The notes under the pieces: model-generated
Databases searched by the model: none
The model's input: the letters and a program-made list of their open reading frames with translations, nothing else
Told to the model about the DNA's origin: nothing
From: Mya arenaria
Taxonomy: Eukaryota; Mollusca; Bivalvia; Myida; Myidae
NCBI RefSeq assembly: GCF_026914265.1
Contig: NC_069122.1
Location: 40,878,125 to 40,942,124, forward strand
Direction of reading: 5' to 3'
DNA: 64,000 nt
Made by a program: the position numbers and the translations under genes
Shown: positions 34,386 through 46,588 of the stretch, piece after piece
Layout: the number at the start of each line of letters is the position of its first letter
How positions within the stretch are numbered: position 1 is the stretch's first letter

Positions 34386-34925
34386 ATGTCTGTTATAAAT
34401 AAAGGGATGGCTGTCTCTCTGTCTGACTGTCTTTCCGTACCTTCTGACATCTGCCGACTGTGTTATTATATACGTTTTTTACTGTCTGTCTGTCAGTCGG
34501 TGTGTCTTTCTGACTGTAGGACAGTCTGTTTGTCTGTCTGTCGGTCTGCCCTGTCCGTCCTGTGTGTCTGTCTGTGTGTTTGTCTGTCAGTCGGTGTGTC
34601 TTTCTGACTGTAGGACAGTCTGTTTGTCTGTCTATCTGTCTGTCTGTCTGTGTCTGTTTGACTGTATGCCAGTCTGTTTGTCTGTCGGTGTGTCTGTCTG
34701 ACTGTATGCCAGTCTGTTTGTCTGTCTGTCCTGTCGGTGTGTCTGTCTGTCTGTCTGTATGTCTGTCTGTCTGTCTGTCTGTCGATCGGTAGGTCTGTCG
34801 GTCTCGTCCGTCGTTCCAATCATACTGACATCTGCTTGACTGCTAGTTCGTACGTCTGTCAATCTTGCATAGCCTTTGTTTGTTTGTCTGTCTGCCTGAA
34901 TGTCTGTTTATATGTATTTCTTTTT
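34386..34925 (+). repeat. Imperfect (TGTC)n tract with longer repeated blocks
   Basis: A ctgt tetranucleotide tract. Blocks such as 'gtgtctttctgactgtagga' (34500 and 34597) and 'tgactgtatgccagtctgtt' (34658 and 34698) are themselves duplicated. The Cys/Val and Arg/Gln/Thr frames are by-products. Confidence 0.93.
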
Positions 34926-35445
34926 TTTCTACTTTTCAATCAATCTGCATTTGACACATTTTAACAATTTTATGTCTATGCATACCAATTGTCACTATTT
35001 TCATTAATAATGAATACTTTGAATACAATTTAAATGTTTTCAATAACTCATATCTAAAACTGTGTTTATTTAAACATATATTGTTCGCAATATACCTCAA
35101 CCTCATTTTGTCCAAAATCAATCATATCCATGTAATACTGCAATAGTTCGAACTCTAATGATTTAGACGGGCTCACTCACGGTGATGACTTCAATATTGC
35201 AGAGAACGTATGTATGACGTCATATCTTAAGTAGTACTAATTGAAGGACGATAGGCGATTTCATTGGCTGGAAATGTAGGTTATAATTTTAATTAAATTG
35301 AATTTGATTTTTTTTGTTGCATATAGAACATGTTTTTTTTTTAATTCATCATCTATATATGTTGCCAATATATTAGCACGTTCGTAAATGTATGAACATT
35401 TATTTTGTTTTATATTATCATATTCAATATTCTTTAATAGGTAGC

Positions 35446-35495
35446 AATAAAGCGATTGAACTGAATTGGATTGAATTGAATTAGATGTATTAAAT
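35446..35495 (+). repeat. Possible LINE 3' tail ('caataaagcgattgaactga')
   Basis: An AATAAA-like signal is followed by 'attgaa' short repeats, the form of many non-LTR retrotransposon tails. No coding part was recognised upstream, so this is suggestive only. Confidence 0.35.
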
Positions 35496-36089
35496 CTCTG
35501 AATCGAGTAAAATAAACGATTTTTCGACCAATCATAAAAATCACAAATTTCTTATATGGAATGTATTAAGTTAATTTTTCGCTCAACTGTCAACATATCT
35601 ATTCAATTTGGTAAATGCATATTATTAACCTTTCAACCATGTAAGTGTTCGATATTATATTTTGTCTACTTGCCTAACCTCTGTTTAAATATAATGATTC
35701 ACTTGATCAAGAACGGATCATTGCTTATCTTCCAAATTAAATGCACGGCAGGATTGAATAATACTGTTATCCCGTAGGACAAGATATCATTTCAAACGCT
35801 AAGTTAATTTAACCTTGAACAACAGTAACACTTTACTCTCCAAACACTTTGAAGTTTTGATCGTGATTTTTTAAGACTTTAAGTTAGCATTGTACGTCTT
35901 TACATACCTTACGTTGACGTGTACGTTTTTCCGTCCGTCCGCCAACAGTTGATTTTAACTGACGTTTTGAAGCAGTCAGCACAGAGTCTTGTACGGTGAA
36001 CATCTATGTTTGAGTTCCTTTTCTTTTTTATTAAATATCAACCTAAAAATGAATCGCCAAATTACCATTTGTAAAGTCATGAACAATGG

Positions 36090-36090
<1 letters not shown>

Positions 36091-36123
<33 letters not shown>

Positions 36124-36150
36124 GCTACTGCTCGTGCAGCCTCTGCTGTG

Positions 36151-36182
<32 letters not shown>

Positions 36183-36183
36183 A
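36091..36183 (+). repeat. (GTT)n and (CTG)n triplet runs
   Basis: An approximately 11-unit gtt run is followed by a ctg run of similar size. The poly-Val/poly-Ala frame of 85 codons has no other content and is not called as a gene. Confidence 0.9.
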
Positions 36184-37779
36184 GTTTTCTTTGTACTGAC
36201 ACTGACTACTCAAGCGACAATCCTTTGGCAGAGACTGATCACTTGATAGGCGCTACTTCCGGTACAAGCAACTTCCGGCGCTTAGCGACACACGCGCACC
36301 AGGCAGCTGCTGTTACATCGTTCAGTTACAACATTAATAACGTCCAATTGATCAAATCCAGTGAATCTAATTGGAACATTTCTGTTTAATGCGCGACACT
36401 GGAGCGACACTGGAGCCTTTGAGAACAGTAATCCAAATATTGCAAAGACTTATTCAATATCTCATTCGATTTGTTAGATTTTACTCATGAAGAAGAATTA
36501 CAAATTTTGTTCATTATTCAAAAATTCTTTCACTCGATCTTGCCATATATTGTATGTCGACAAATAGGAGCGATACACTGAAAGAGTGACAGAAGTTTCA
36601 CAACATTGATCGGTTTTGAAGTATAAAACTAACCTTCCAGTTTTTAAAAGGCACCTATTATCCAAGTATGAATACACCGTCAGTAGATCACTGCGGCAAT
36701 TTCACCTTAACAATTTTTAACAAATGATCAATTTATTTCATTGTTATCAATTAGGTTTGATATCCGATTGCTTTTAAACATTATAAGCACGTCTAAAACA
36801 CGAAAATATACTTTCATTATGCAAATCAAATGATCTTTTGAAGTTATACATGTTTAATTCGTATTATGCTTAAACTATTTCATGAACGGCACAAAATTGT
36901 TTCTTTAATTCCTCCGATCGGCTTGCGATTTATTTAAGCCGATTTTTCATTACACAAAAGACAACCTTGATTTCAGCGGTTTACGATTGTCTTAATTCCT
37001 GCCAAGAAAGAATTTAAGGAGCTCAAATCCATACCAATTCCATTGTTTTACGCCAGGGCTTTTCAACCAAGATTTCCGCAACACCCTGAGTGGCTAAAAC
37101 ACAAAATCGGCCTGTCACAGGGCACACACTGGCTTATAAAACACTCGGAGGAAAACTTTCTACTTAAAACCTTATCGGGTTTTAAACATTTGGAGTGTTA
37201 AAACTGAGTATTTATTGAGAGAACTTGTAAAGTTACCGATAAAGCGTTGACAAAATATTTATGTATATATAAAACAAACATATAAAGTGGAATGCGTCTA
37301 TTGAATTCTGCGCTTAACGGTCAGTTGAACTTTACTGTATATCCAATAGCCCATCAACTCTTCTCAAATCCATAGTTGTCTTGTTTAAAATAAATATTGA
37401 AATAATTAAAATCGTGCTTAGTGAAAAGGTTAGTTCGGTTGGCATTTGGATATGACAGAAGCTCTGGGGATTTTTTAAGTGGCTCCTTGTGATGTCTGAT
37501 AAGCCTTTACATAAATGTATGTCAATCTTCAAATCATGTTTGCTTAATGGAATCGAATCTTTGTGGGTCTGATTACAAATGTAATTCGTTTAATTGTAAA
37601 AAGAAAACGTTACAAACCTACATAGGCTACACGTGGATTTTGACACGGATTACGACCAAGACGCATAGCCAGGGGCGGATCTATAAAATGATGTTGGACG
37701 GGGCGTTACTTAGGGATAATCTTCTGGCATTCGCCTATCACTCAGATCTGAAATTGAAATGGTTTAAAACGTTGGCTGG

Positions 37780-37950
37780 GTGGGGGGGGGGGGGGGTACT
37801 CCCCATCCCCTTAGAATTTTACGAGCGAAATGGTCCATTTTAACATTTTTTTATTACTTTTTTCTCCAATAATGACATGGAAAGTAAACTTGGAGAATTC
37901 AAAAGTGAGGGGGGCGGAGGGGGTGGGGGGTGGGGGGAGGATGCGCACTC
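37780..37950 (+). repeat. Two poly-G tracts, G-quadruplex-like
   Basis: A run of about 14 G at 37782-37797, and a second stretch at about 37909-37940 made of G runs of 3-6 separated by single bases. Flanked left by 'aggggcggatctataaaat', possibly the end of a degraded DNA transposon. Confidence 0.7.
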
Positions 37951-37977
37951 CCGATGGGGGACAGGATGCAATTAGAC

Positions 37978-38203
37978 AATTTATGCGAACATACATGGGC
38001 AACAGTCATATAAGACTGCTGACAAACAATTAGATCGCGGATTTGTATATTTAAGTTCAAAATTGACGTCTTATGCATTTTTCTTTTTTTGGACGGAAAT
38101 ATGAAAATATGCGATCCGAATTTTTGTCAGCAAAAATTGGGCGAATTCCTATTCAAGAAATAAAAATATGTTGACAACACGGTCAATCTGTGAGAGAGCA
38201 GCT
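37978..38203 (+). mobile_element. TTAA foldback MITE, family 1, truncated copy 4
   Basis: Only the interior and right arm are present ('tataagactgctgacaaaca' to 'tgtgagagagcagct'); the left end is missing next to the G-rich tract. Confidence 0.7.
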
Positions 38204-38239
38204 TTATTACAGTGTTTTGGCGTATACCATTTATTATAT

Positions 38240-40400
38240 TTTAGCGAGCAACAGAAGGACACAAGAACAAATTGAGTACAGATCTAGTTTATGTTTTTAT
38301 TAGTAAAACAAAACAATGGTGAGCAATTATTCAGTGGTAAATAATAACAAAATTTGTTCCCGAAACCAGAACACAGCACAACTACACGACAAAAAACTAA
38401 AATGTTAATACATGATGTTGATATTTCAATGAGGCTAAGACATCTCAAACACATCCTTAATTTATGGTATGCTTTCCGACTGTTTATATCGATTCATCAT
38501 GGTATAAAAATGTTTATTCATGCTTTTCGATGAAATATGGAGTTTGATCAGTGAAATAACAACAGTGACAATATCAATTTGATATCTTCACTGCAAACTA
38601 AGGAGTGAATATATCAACTTCTAAAACTACTTTTTTAAATCAAGTGTAATTACTTCCCCTTCACCAAAACCATAAACCAGAAAATGTTGCAAAAGAATAA
38701 TTTGAAATTAAAAAATGTTGCATATTTTTAATAAATATATATTTAGACATAAACATGACTTAACGATTATTAGATTATAAGTATCTTCCATGGCCGAGAG
38801 TGTAACATAGGTTTATTCCGACCCGAGCGTAGGGTAAACCTCGTTTCCGCAAAACACCCTGCGCGAGGGTCGGGATGAACCTATCTTACACGAGTGGCTA
38901 TGGTAGATGCTTTTCTCCCACCACAGTCGGACAAACAAAATTTAGTAAAAATGTATTTTTTGCTGGAACTCTTTTGTGCGTAGTGAAAATAATGCGTATG
39001 AATATTCGTGGTTGTTATGGATATGCGCGCATTGATTACGATTATGTTAATAGTAAAATCGGTCTTTTTAAATAGTTCTAAGGAGAATGAAGCATTATTT
39101 CTTGAATGGTGCGTGAAAACTGTTTTATGGTGACATTTGAAGCGAGAAATAATTAATTAGCGTTCTAAATATTACCACAAGACAAGGTTTCCATGATGCT
39201 ACAGACGACAGTCTTCAACAAGGGAGGTAAGTACAATGTGGTGCCCATTAAAAAGAAGTTCCATACGGGCATTTTTTCTTCGCCCGTGGGCAAGATAAGA
39301 ATATCTAGCATGGTTAAATTATTGGATCTACTTATCTGAGGTGGGAGAAAAATGGTTCTCCTGTTTTTCAAACGTTTTCTAGAACTCGATATTAATTAAT
39401 CTATACAAGCAACCACAAACAATAACCTAAACAAACAACCACAAAAAATTTTATCTGTACAAACATCCACAACAAGAAAAAATACACATTAATATAAAAA
39501 AATGTGTGTAATATTTCAAACGATATTTTAACTTGAGTGATTGTAATATTTCAAACGAAATTTTAACTTGAGTATATACAATATGACATGATATATATAT
39601 ATACATTTGATCACAAAGGGCTTTGAAAAAAAAATGTATATAGTAAAAGATATATTATGAACCCCAATCTATATCAGCAATTAATGGCAATTAATGACTT
39701 TAAAATGATAGGTAAAATCGGGGACTAATATGATAACATTAACAAGTGATAGGTGTAACAGTATTAGTAATATGGAAAAAATACAAATACACAAAACCCA
39801 ATCTATATTCATACACTTGATTTTGTTTAGTTCGAAAATCCATCAACAATACAAATTGGTTTCTTTAAAAAGGAAACAAACACAGTATTGCATGTTAAAC
39901 AAAATTAGACTTACTTTGGAAATTCAGATGCAATGGTAAATACAGTATAAAGCTAGAAACGCCACAATGCGACGAAACCAGGTTTTAATATAAAACTATC
40001 ATACATTCTTTAAATAGACAGTTTGTGTTCTCAAAAACAAGACTAATATATTAAATAAAATACTTAAATTGCTATCAGAGGCGTACCAAGACCACTATTC
40101 ATGCGCAGGCCTGGCTTTTTTAATACAGGGTGCGTTGAGAAGCATTTTGTTCTCTATAAATGTATCTTGGAATAGAAAAACAACAAATTCAAAAACAATC
40201 GAAAGAACGCTAAAAAGAAAGACGGGATTACATATCTTGTTTCTGAGGCATAAATGCCCAAAACGCCTTTTTGAAAAATCATGTGCAGGCACATTGAGCT
40301 ACGCCAGTGGCTATATATTACCGTCATATAACTTATCTTCCATTTTCGGCATTAGAAATATTGACCTCAATTCAACCAATAACCAGTTAACATCTAAATG
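38240..40400 (-). other. 3' flank of receptor gene 1, duplicated at 52.1-52.45 and 60.1-60.87 kb
   Basis: 38240-38460 matches 52150-52435 ('aggacacaagaa', 'acagatctagtt', 'atttcaatgaggctaagaca'). 39690-40400 matches 60120-60870 ('gacgaaaccaggttttaat', 'agacatc...ttgaccaatt'-like, then 'tgagc'). This places the region downstream of both receptor genes before duplication. A single-copy open frame of 110 codons at 40069-40401 is not conserved as a frame in the duplicate. Confidence 0.65.
38788..38902 (+). repeat. 115-bp palindrome
   Basis: Arms of about 47 bases ('gtgtaacataggtttattcc' and inverse 'gggatgaacctatcttacac') surround a 20-base loop. Likely the remnant of a foldback or MITE element. 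Confidence 0.8.
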
Positions 40401-41870
40401 AGCCTGGTACACACCAAATATTTCACCATTTGCCGTTCCTGACTAAAGGGCATTCAACAGAAACCTGCCCTTGACCAAACGCAATCCCACTGTATGTTTC
40501 CACATGTGCTTTCTTCATGCCATATTTCATGATTACAGGTAACTCTTCACTAACGCGACTGAGCGGAAACCGTTCCTTTTAATTAATAGTGACCTTGACC
40601 ATGACCCCACATGCATTACCTCTGCACATCTCCAACTTGACCCGCTACATGCTAAGTTTCATCACTATGTTTTACACATCACTAAAATTATCTGAAAGAA
40701 TCAGTTTTCCTATGTTTAGTAACCAAAATCCTGACCTTCACCCCACATACCCAAAATACAATTTCAATGTATGTCATCACGTGAGCTTGCTACATACCAA
40801 CTTTCATCCCTATACGTCACTCCTAACTAAAGTTATTGAATTGAAACCGTTTTTTTATTTTTATCAGCAGTGACCTTGACCATGACCCAACATATTCTAA
40901 ACGCAATCCCAAGGAAAGTCTTCACAGTAACACGCGACATGCCAGGTTCTTAAGAGACTTACCTTAGGATTGCATTTTTGATTGTGGGATCAAGTTCGAG
41001 GTTACTTATACTAAAAACATTTTTTATCCGAACTAAAGTGTTGAGCAGACGACCGGATTGACAAACCCAAACGACACTTTCGGAACTCCTCGGCCATTTT
41101 TATTGAAATCAACCTCAGATGTATGCCGGCACATCAGTTGAATTAGTTCGTAAAATTTTGAATTATATCATTAATTAAATGTAGTTTTTAGCTTGTATTT
41201 GTTGATTTTAGTTTAAATTAATTGCCAATAAGTGTATTATTGCAAACATAATCAAGATTCCCAAGAGTTAAGTCATTAAATTTAACTGCTAAATAAAACT
41301 AGAGATTGCTTTTTTGAAAAAGCGCTGGTCTCCCCCATTGTGTGGTCGTAGGTGAGAAATACTCAATGATGGACATAAAATTCGTATTTTTTGGACTGGA
41401 GACGAACAAACATAGGGGTCAACTACTGGTTATGACCAAACCGCATACAAAGTATGAAGTTCCTGGGTCCAACTATGAAGTGTCTGGGTTCAAGCTTTCA
41501 TTAGTTATTGAGAGGAAAGAAGTGTGACGTACAGACTGGTGACCTACTGACCTCAAAATCAATAGGGTCATTAAATAATCAAGACCAACTAGCCAACCAA
41601 GTATGACGTTACTGGGCCAAAGTGTTGTTTAGTAAATCAGCGGAAACCGTTATTTTACCTCAAGGTCACCTTGACCTTTGACCTACTGACATGAAAATCA
41701 ATAGGGGTGATTTACTAGTCATGATCAACTGGCATACCAGGTATAAAGTTCCTTGGTGCAAGTGTTCTTTAGTTATTGAGCGGAAACGAAGTGTGGCGTA
41801 CAGACTGACGGACTGACGAACTGACGGACTGACTGACTGACGGACAGGGCAAAAACAATGAATGGGTTAG
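40400..41870 (+). repeat. Cluster of 'tgaccttgaccatgaccc' family repeats
   Basis: Recurring motifs 'gtgaccttgaccatgaccc', 'gttattgagcggaaac', 'agtgtggcgtacagactga' and 'atgaaaatcaatagggg' at irregular 150-200-base spacing, ending in 'gacggactgactgactgacg'. It interrupts the 3' flank of receptor gene 1: the homologous region of gene 2 lies only about 70 bases beyond its stop, but about 1.65 kb beyond that of gene 1. Confidence 0.75.
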
Positions 41871-42057
41871 ACATAACTACTACGCTATCTACTTGCAGCA
41901 GACTTAAAGTGTACCGATTTCTCACATTGAAACCGTCCATATACCTCCGAGGTTGTTTTCGATGGCCGAGGAGATCCGGATGCCCAACGGCATCCTCATT
42001 CTTATAACCCGATTTTCGTTGAAAATCTTGTTAACAATCAAAATGCGTTCACCCATA

Positions 42058-42566
42058 TTAGCCATCGTTGATAGATGATGGTGAAAGCAATGGGCGCCCC
42101 TCGTGGTCGGAATGGTCCCCACTCGCGTCGCTCAACCGAACATTCAGCAGACTGGAAGAGCGGTTCAGGTCATAAGACTCTTCTAAATTTGTGATCAACT
42201 CATACCCTCCACCTTCCTCTTCCGGTTGACGACACTCCGTCGTCAGATCCGAGTCTGGAATTCCGAACTTGTTTTCTTCTTCTGGTAGTTGTGTTTTAGC
42301 GGCGCGCGTGAGATCAACACTTCCGGTTTCTCCGGACTTCCGTTCGGTGCCGCTGCATGCGTCTTGTGGAGCTGGTTCCGGTTTGCTGTTTGATCGAGAT
42401 GCATCAACAAAATGACTGTTGTCGTTATCATTATTGGTGTTGTTGCTGTTTTCTACGTTGTTACTCTGGTTGTTAGATTTATATGCTACAGTAGAAGCAT
42501 TCCCATTGCCTGATTTATAGTTAACTGTAGTTGAAATATGATTAATCACGACACTTTGGCCTTCTC
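42058..42566 (-). CDS. CCP receptor gene 1, last exon: cytoplasmic tail
   Basis: The acceptor is tattttag and the exon starts at 42566 with GA completing a Gly codon. The stop TAA is at 42058-42060. The tail is rich in Asn, Ser, Asp and Glu, without a folded domain. Its last part carries GGGYELITNLEESYDLNRSS, which resembles an ITAM (YxxI, six residues, then YxxN instead of YxxL/I), and ends in EGRPLLSPSSINDG. The duplicate gene keeps only 'GIP(D/E)S' and 'RPLLS' of this exon. Confidence 0.85.
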
Positions 42567-42715
42567 CTAAAATAGGACAAGAGAAATTGAATATTGATAC
42601 ATGTAAATAAGTATAACATCATCAACATCATTTTTTATAAATATTTTTTTGGCTATATAGATTATAAAGATATAACTTATAAATCAGTTAAGCATTGACT
42701 TAACAATGTCTTTAC

Positions 42716-43252
42716 CTGCCGATCTTCTTGTGTTGTCTTGAGGGCCTTGATAATGTCCATCGTTATGCTGGCGTCCATCGTTATGCTGGCCTCCATCGTT
42801 ATGCTGGCGTCCATCGTTTTCTGCGCTTTCAGAACCATTGCCGGTACCCGCGCCACGCTCTGCAGTGACGTCATTCCCTTCAACTCCGTAGTTGTGGCTG
42901 CTAGAAGCCCTTTCTTTTGAATAATTACGCTCCTTACTCGGGACCGTTCCGGTTCCGCTTACACGCTTCACGGCAGTATCGTCTCCGCTAACGTCCCCGC
43001 TATCATTGTCGTTTGCGGTGTCAATGCCAGACTCTCTACTCGAATCCAAGTTGGGAGTTTCACGTCCGATATACATCTTTGTTTGTTGAGAGTTTGCGGA
43101 ACCTCCGGGGCCACTTTCTTCGTCATCCTCATCCTTCTGTCGCCTGCGCGGACGGAGCCTCCCGTACCAGATGAAGGCCTGCTGAATTACAACAACAACC
43201 GCCAGTACTAAGGTGGCAATCTCCCAGGGGATGACTAGGTTCACATCTGACT
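42716..43252 (-). CDS. CCP receptor gene 1: transmembrane and proximal cytoplasmic exon
   Basis: The acceptor is attttcag and the donor gcag|gtaaag. After ESD comes a hydrophobic helix VIPWEIATLVLAVVVVIQQA then FIWYG, and a basic stop-transfer RLRPRRRQK, so the N-terminal part is extracellular (type I). The rest is a charged Ser/Asp/Gly-rich tail with a four-fold 'QHNDG(R/G)' mini-repeat. 537 bases; it starts and ends in phase 1, like all other exons of the gene. Confidence 0.88.
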
Positions 43253-43534
43253 CTGAAAATGATACATGTACTAATGTTGGGAAAACCGTTTAGACGAAAG
43301 TCTACTCAACATAAAACAAGATGAATAACCCCGCATTGTGAGTCTCATGTCGTAACTTCAGAGTAGCTGATGTCATTTAATCTCATGCTTCATGTTACCG
43401 ATTGTTATTGTGTATGCTATTCTGGTAAACATCATTTGCGTATGAGAAGGGAATAGGTCAACGTAGCCTCGACCAGTCACCGTTAATTAACAAACGTGAG
43501 AGAACAGGCAACCTAATGGACGTTCTCAACGAAC

Positions 43535-43711
43535 CTTCACACTCTGGCATAGGAGATAACCATGTTTTGAAGTCACCGCACGTTGACGTGCTGGGGCCGA
43601 TACGCCGGTATCCCACATCACACGTATACGTAACGGTAGTTCCGTGAGGATAACTGGAAGCATGTGTATAATTTCCATGTTCAAGCGGGCCGAGGTCTGG
43701 ACAATCTGTAG
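43535..43711 (-). CDS. CCP receptor gene 1: CCP domain 6 exon
   Basis: A 177-base exon, phase 1 at both ends, encoding one complete CCP/sushi module. It starts TDCPDLGPLEHGNYTHASSY and contains VTYTCDVGYRRIGPSTSTC and a final W...P.C. Four cysteines and one tryptophan occupy the canonical places. NYT is an N-glycosylation sequon. The acceptor is aatacag and the donor gaag|gttcgt. Confidence 0.92.
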
Positions 43712-43889
43712 CTGTATTAAAATAAAACGTGTATATTGTTTGCTGAAACGTACGAATTATGTTTAATAAATATGTTTATAACTTAAAGGATGGTAGGGTG
43801 GATCGAAGTTATGTCAAACACGTCTGGTAGAGATTATATTATACACGTGCTCATGTCAGATAGCGGGTAAGTGTGTGAACGCCTCTAAC

Positions 43890-44066
43890 CTTCACACACG
43901 GGCAAAGGGGCGGACCATGACTTGAAGTCCCCGCATGTTGACGTGTTCGCGCCGAAAAGCCGGTATCCCACATCACACGTAAACGTAACGGTAGTTCCGT
44001 GACGATAATTAGAAGCATATGTGTAGTTTCCATGTTCAAGTGGGCCGAGGTCTGGACAATCTGTAG
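43890..44066 (-). CDS. CCP receptor gene 1: CCP domain 5 exon
   Basis: A 177-base phase 1-1 exon with all four CCP cysteines. It is of the 'RLFGANTSTC' type (TCDVGYRLFGANTSTCGDFK), with sequons NYT and NTS. Splice sites are tatacag and gaag|gttaga. Confidence 0.92.
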
Positions 44067-44234
44067 CTGTATAAAAAGAAAACGTGTCGGCTTTTGCTGA
44101 ATCGTACAAATTATGTGTAATAAATATTTATATAAGGGTGGTAGGCTGGATTGGAGTAATGTCAAACACGTCTGTTAGAGATAAGATAAACGTTCTCATG
44201 TAAACTAGCGGGCAAGTGTGTGAACGCCTCTAAC

Positions 44235-44411
44235 CTTCACACACGGGCAAAGGGGCGGACCATGTCTTGAAGTCACCGCACGTTGACGTGCTGAGGCCGA
44301 TACGCCGGTATCCCACATCACACGTATACGTAACGGTAGTTCCGTGACGATACTTAGAAGCATGTGTATAATTTCCATGTTCAAGCGGGCCGAGGTCTGG
44401 ACAATCTGTAG
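44235..44411 (-). CDS. CCP receptor gene 1: CCP domain 4 exon
   Basis: A 177-base phase 1-1 exon of the 'RRIGLSTSTC' type. Almost identical to the domain 6 exon, and the intron on its 5' side is also nearly identical, which shows recent duplication. Confidence 0.92.
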
Positions 44412-44589
44412 CTGTATTAAAATAAAACGTGTATATTGTTTGTTGAAACGTACGAATTATGTTTAATAAATATGTTTATAACTTTAAGGATGGTAGGGTG
44501 GATCGAAGTTATGTCAAACACGTCTGGTAGAGATTATATTATACACGTGCTCATGTCAGATAGCGGGTAAGTGTGTGAACGCCTCTAAC

Positions 44590-44766
44590 CTTCACACACG
44601 GGCAAAGGGGCGGACCATGACTTGAAGTCCCCGCATGTTGACGTGTTCGCGCCGAAAAGCCGGTATCCCTCATCACACGTAAACGTAACGGTGGTTCCGT
44701 GAAGATAATTAGATGCATATGTGTAGTTTCCATGTTCAAGCGGGCCGAGGTCTGGACAATCTGTAG
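44590..44766 (-). CDS. CCP receptor gene 1: CCP domain 3 exon
   Basis: A 177-base phase 1-1 exon of the 'RLFGANTSTC' type (TCDEGYRLFGANTSTCGDFK). Almost identical to the domain 5 exon. Confidence 0.92.
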
Positions 44767-44930
44767 CTGTATTAAAATAAAACGTGTAAGTTTTTGCTGA
44801 ATCAAATTATGTGTAGTAAATATTTATATAAGGATGGTAGGCTGGATTGGAGTAATGTCAAAAACGTCTTTTAGAGATTAGATAAACGTTCTCATGTAAA
44901 CTAGCGGGCAAGTGTGTGAACGCCTCTAAC

Positions 44931-45107
44931 CTTCACAAACGGGCAAAGAGTTGGACCATGTCTTGAAGTCACCGCACGTTGACGTGCTGGGGCCGATACG
45001 CCGGTATCCCACATCACACGTAAACGTAACGGTAGTTCCGTGACGATACTTAGAAGCATGTGTGTAGGTCCCATGGTAAAGCGGACCGAGGTCTGGACAA
45101 TCTGTAA
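44931..45107 (-). CDS. CCP receptor gene 1: CCP domain 2 exon
   Basis: A 177-base phase 1-1 exon of the 'RRIGPSTSTC' type, with a changed glycosylation motif (GTYT instead of GNYT). Acceptor tatacag|tt, so the junction residue is Val instead of Ala. Confidence 0.92.
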
Positions 45108-45517
45108 CTGTATTGACAGAAAACGTGTAGGGTTTTGCTGAAACGTACGAATAATGTGTGCGGCTGTCATTTCTATGAAGGATATTTGATGAAACCTGTT
45201 TCACCGTTAGTAAGAATTAAGAGGCGCAATATAGACGCAGAATACCTTTGAAACTATTTGTTATTATTGATGCCCAGTGGTCAGTGGTGGTCAACAGGTT
45301 TGGTCAGCTAGGGCATGTGCCGGATGGGTCGGCAAAATTCAGACTTAATGGAAAACTATTGTTTGTATGAGTTTGTGTGTGCCTCTTTGCTCCAAATTGT
45401 TCCAAAATAAATCGAAGTCTTGCCCCATGCAAACATGTGTTCGTCTTTATTATAGTGCGTATGGATGTTAAAACACTTTTATGAAATAAAGCGGGCAAGT
45501 ATGTGAACGCCTCTAAC

Positions 45518-45694
45518 CTTCACACACGGGCAAAGGGGCGGACCATGTCTTGAAGTCCACGCATGTTGAAGTGTTGGCGCCGAAAAGCCGGTGTCCCTCA
45601 TCGCACGTAAACGTAACGGTAGTTTCGTGACGAAAATTAGGAACATGCGTATAATTTCCGTTTATAAGCGGTCCGGGGTCTGGACAATCTTCGA
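45518..45694 (-). CDS. CCP receptor gene 1: CCP domain 1 exon
   Basis: The most N-terminal and most diverged CCP (VEDCPDPGPLINGNYTHVPN, then TCDEGHRLFGANTSTC). 177 bases, phase 1-1, all four cysteines and Trp present. It resembles the single CCP of gene 2 in having EDCP at its start and DEG in the middle. Confidence 0.92.
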
Positions 45695-45897
45695 CTGAAA
45701 ACGAGTTTGATAAGAAGTGTTAAAGGGCGATAATTCAATAAGTATACAAGTTAAAAGCAAACAGAGTTGTCCATAATGAAAGAATAATCAAACAATTTAA
45801 TATCCTTCATGATAATTACAAAAAGCAAACATTGACAGTTATTCCAAAATGATTACATATCAAACGCAATTTTAATTATCTTACTTGAAGGATTTTA

Positions 45898-45901
45898 AAG
45901 C

Positions 45902-45939
<38 letters not shown>

Positions 45940-45940
45940 G
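45898..45940 (+). repeat. (AAC)n microsatellite in intron of gene 1
   Basis: About 13 caa units inside the intron between the cysteine-rich exon and CCP 1. Confidence 0.9.
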
Positions 45941-46235
45941 ATATATTTGGTACTCATGCTAGATCAAAATCAAATATATATCCGTATTACCTCTTTTGCT
46001 CTGCAAAACTTGGTCAACTTTTTCACTAGCCAAAAAGCCTGAAATATATAACAAAGCGGAGAGCACTAAACACTTGGTTCATATTTTATAGCGCCTTGTG
46101 TCTGAGTTTAAGCAAAATTGTTATTGTGTTGTTACCACAATATTACTAGAGCAAATTCAATGATAAGTGTTGTCTGCTTCAAGTAATCTGTCCTATAATC
46201 AATCTTTTATCAAAATTAGTTATGTTTTAATTTTA

Positions 46236-46409
46236 CAGTCGAACCCGCTGGCTCGAGCTCCTAGGGACCGGCGAAAATACATCGAGCCTCGGGAAATTCG
46301 AGCCAAGCGGGAATTCTTACCTTCAGTATATAGAAATCGGTCCTTCACATTCAGTTCGAACAAACGAGGAGATCTAGCCAAGCGAGTTCGAGCCAACGGG
46401 GTTTGACTG
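46236..46409 (-). mobile_element. TA-flanked MITE, family 'cagtcgaacc', copy C
   Basis: Ends cagtcgaacccgctggctcg and gccaacggggtttgactg, with TA on both sides. It lies in the gene 1 intron between the cysteine-rich exon and CCP 1; gene 2 has no such intron. Confidence 0.85.
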
Positions 46410-46588
46410 TATATAGTTTTCTGAGCCCGAGTCTCAAACACAGACCTATGACGTCAGTAAACATGAGCCCAGGGTTCTAACATGGAGAAACGACCTCGGA
46501 CTCGAACGTGATATATATCTGCCTTTGAATAACACATCATTTGCGATAATCTACCAATAAATTTCAGTACCAGGAAAGGTCAACCAAC

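Larger units (their letters stand above)
34926..37780. other. Intergenic DNA without a supported gene
   Basis: AT-rich DNA with the repeats listed separately. No exon or protein motif is recognised. Confidence 0.4.

Noticed and set aside
34386..34925. Cysteine-rich and Arg/Gln/Asp-Thr frames as secreted proteins
   Set aside because: By-products of the TGTC tetranucleotide tract.
40069..40401. 110-codon frame downstream of receptor gene 1
   Set aside because: The homologous DNA at 60.4-60.87 kb does not keep the frame, so it is probably 3' flank.
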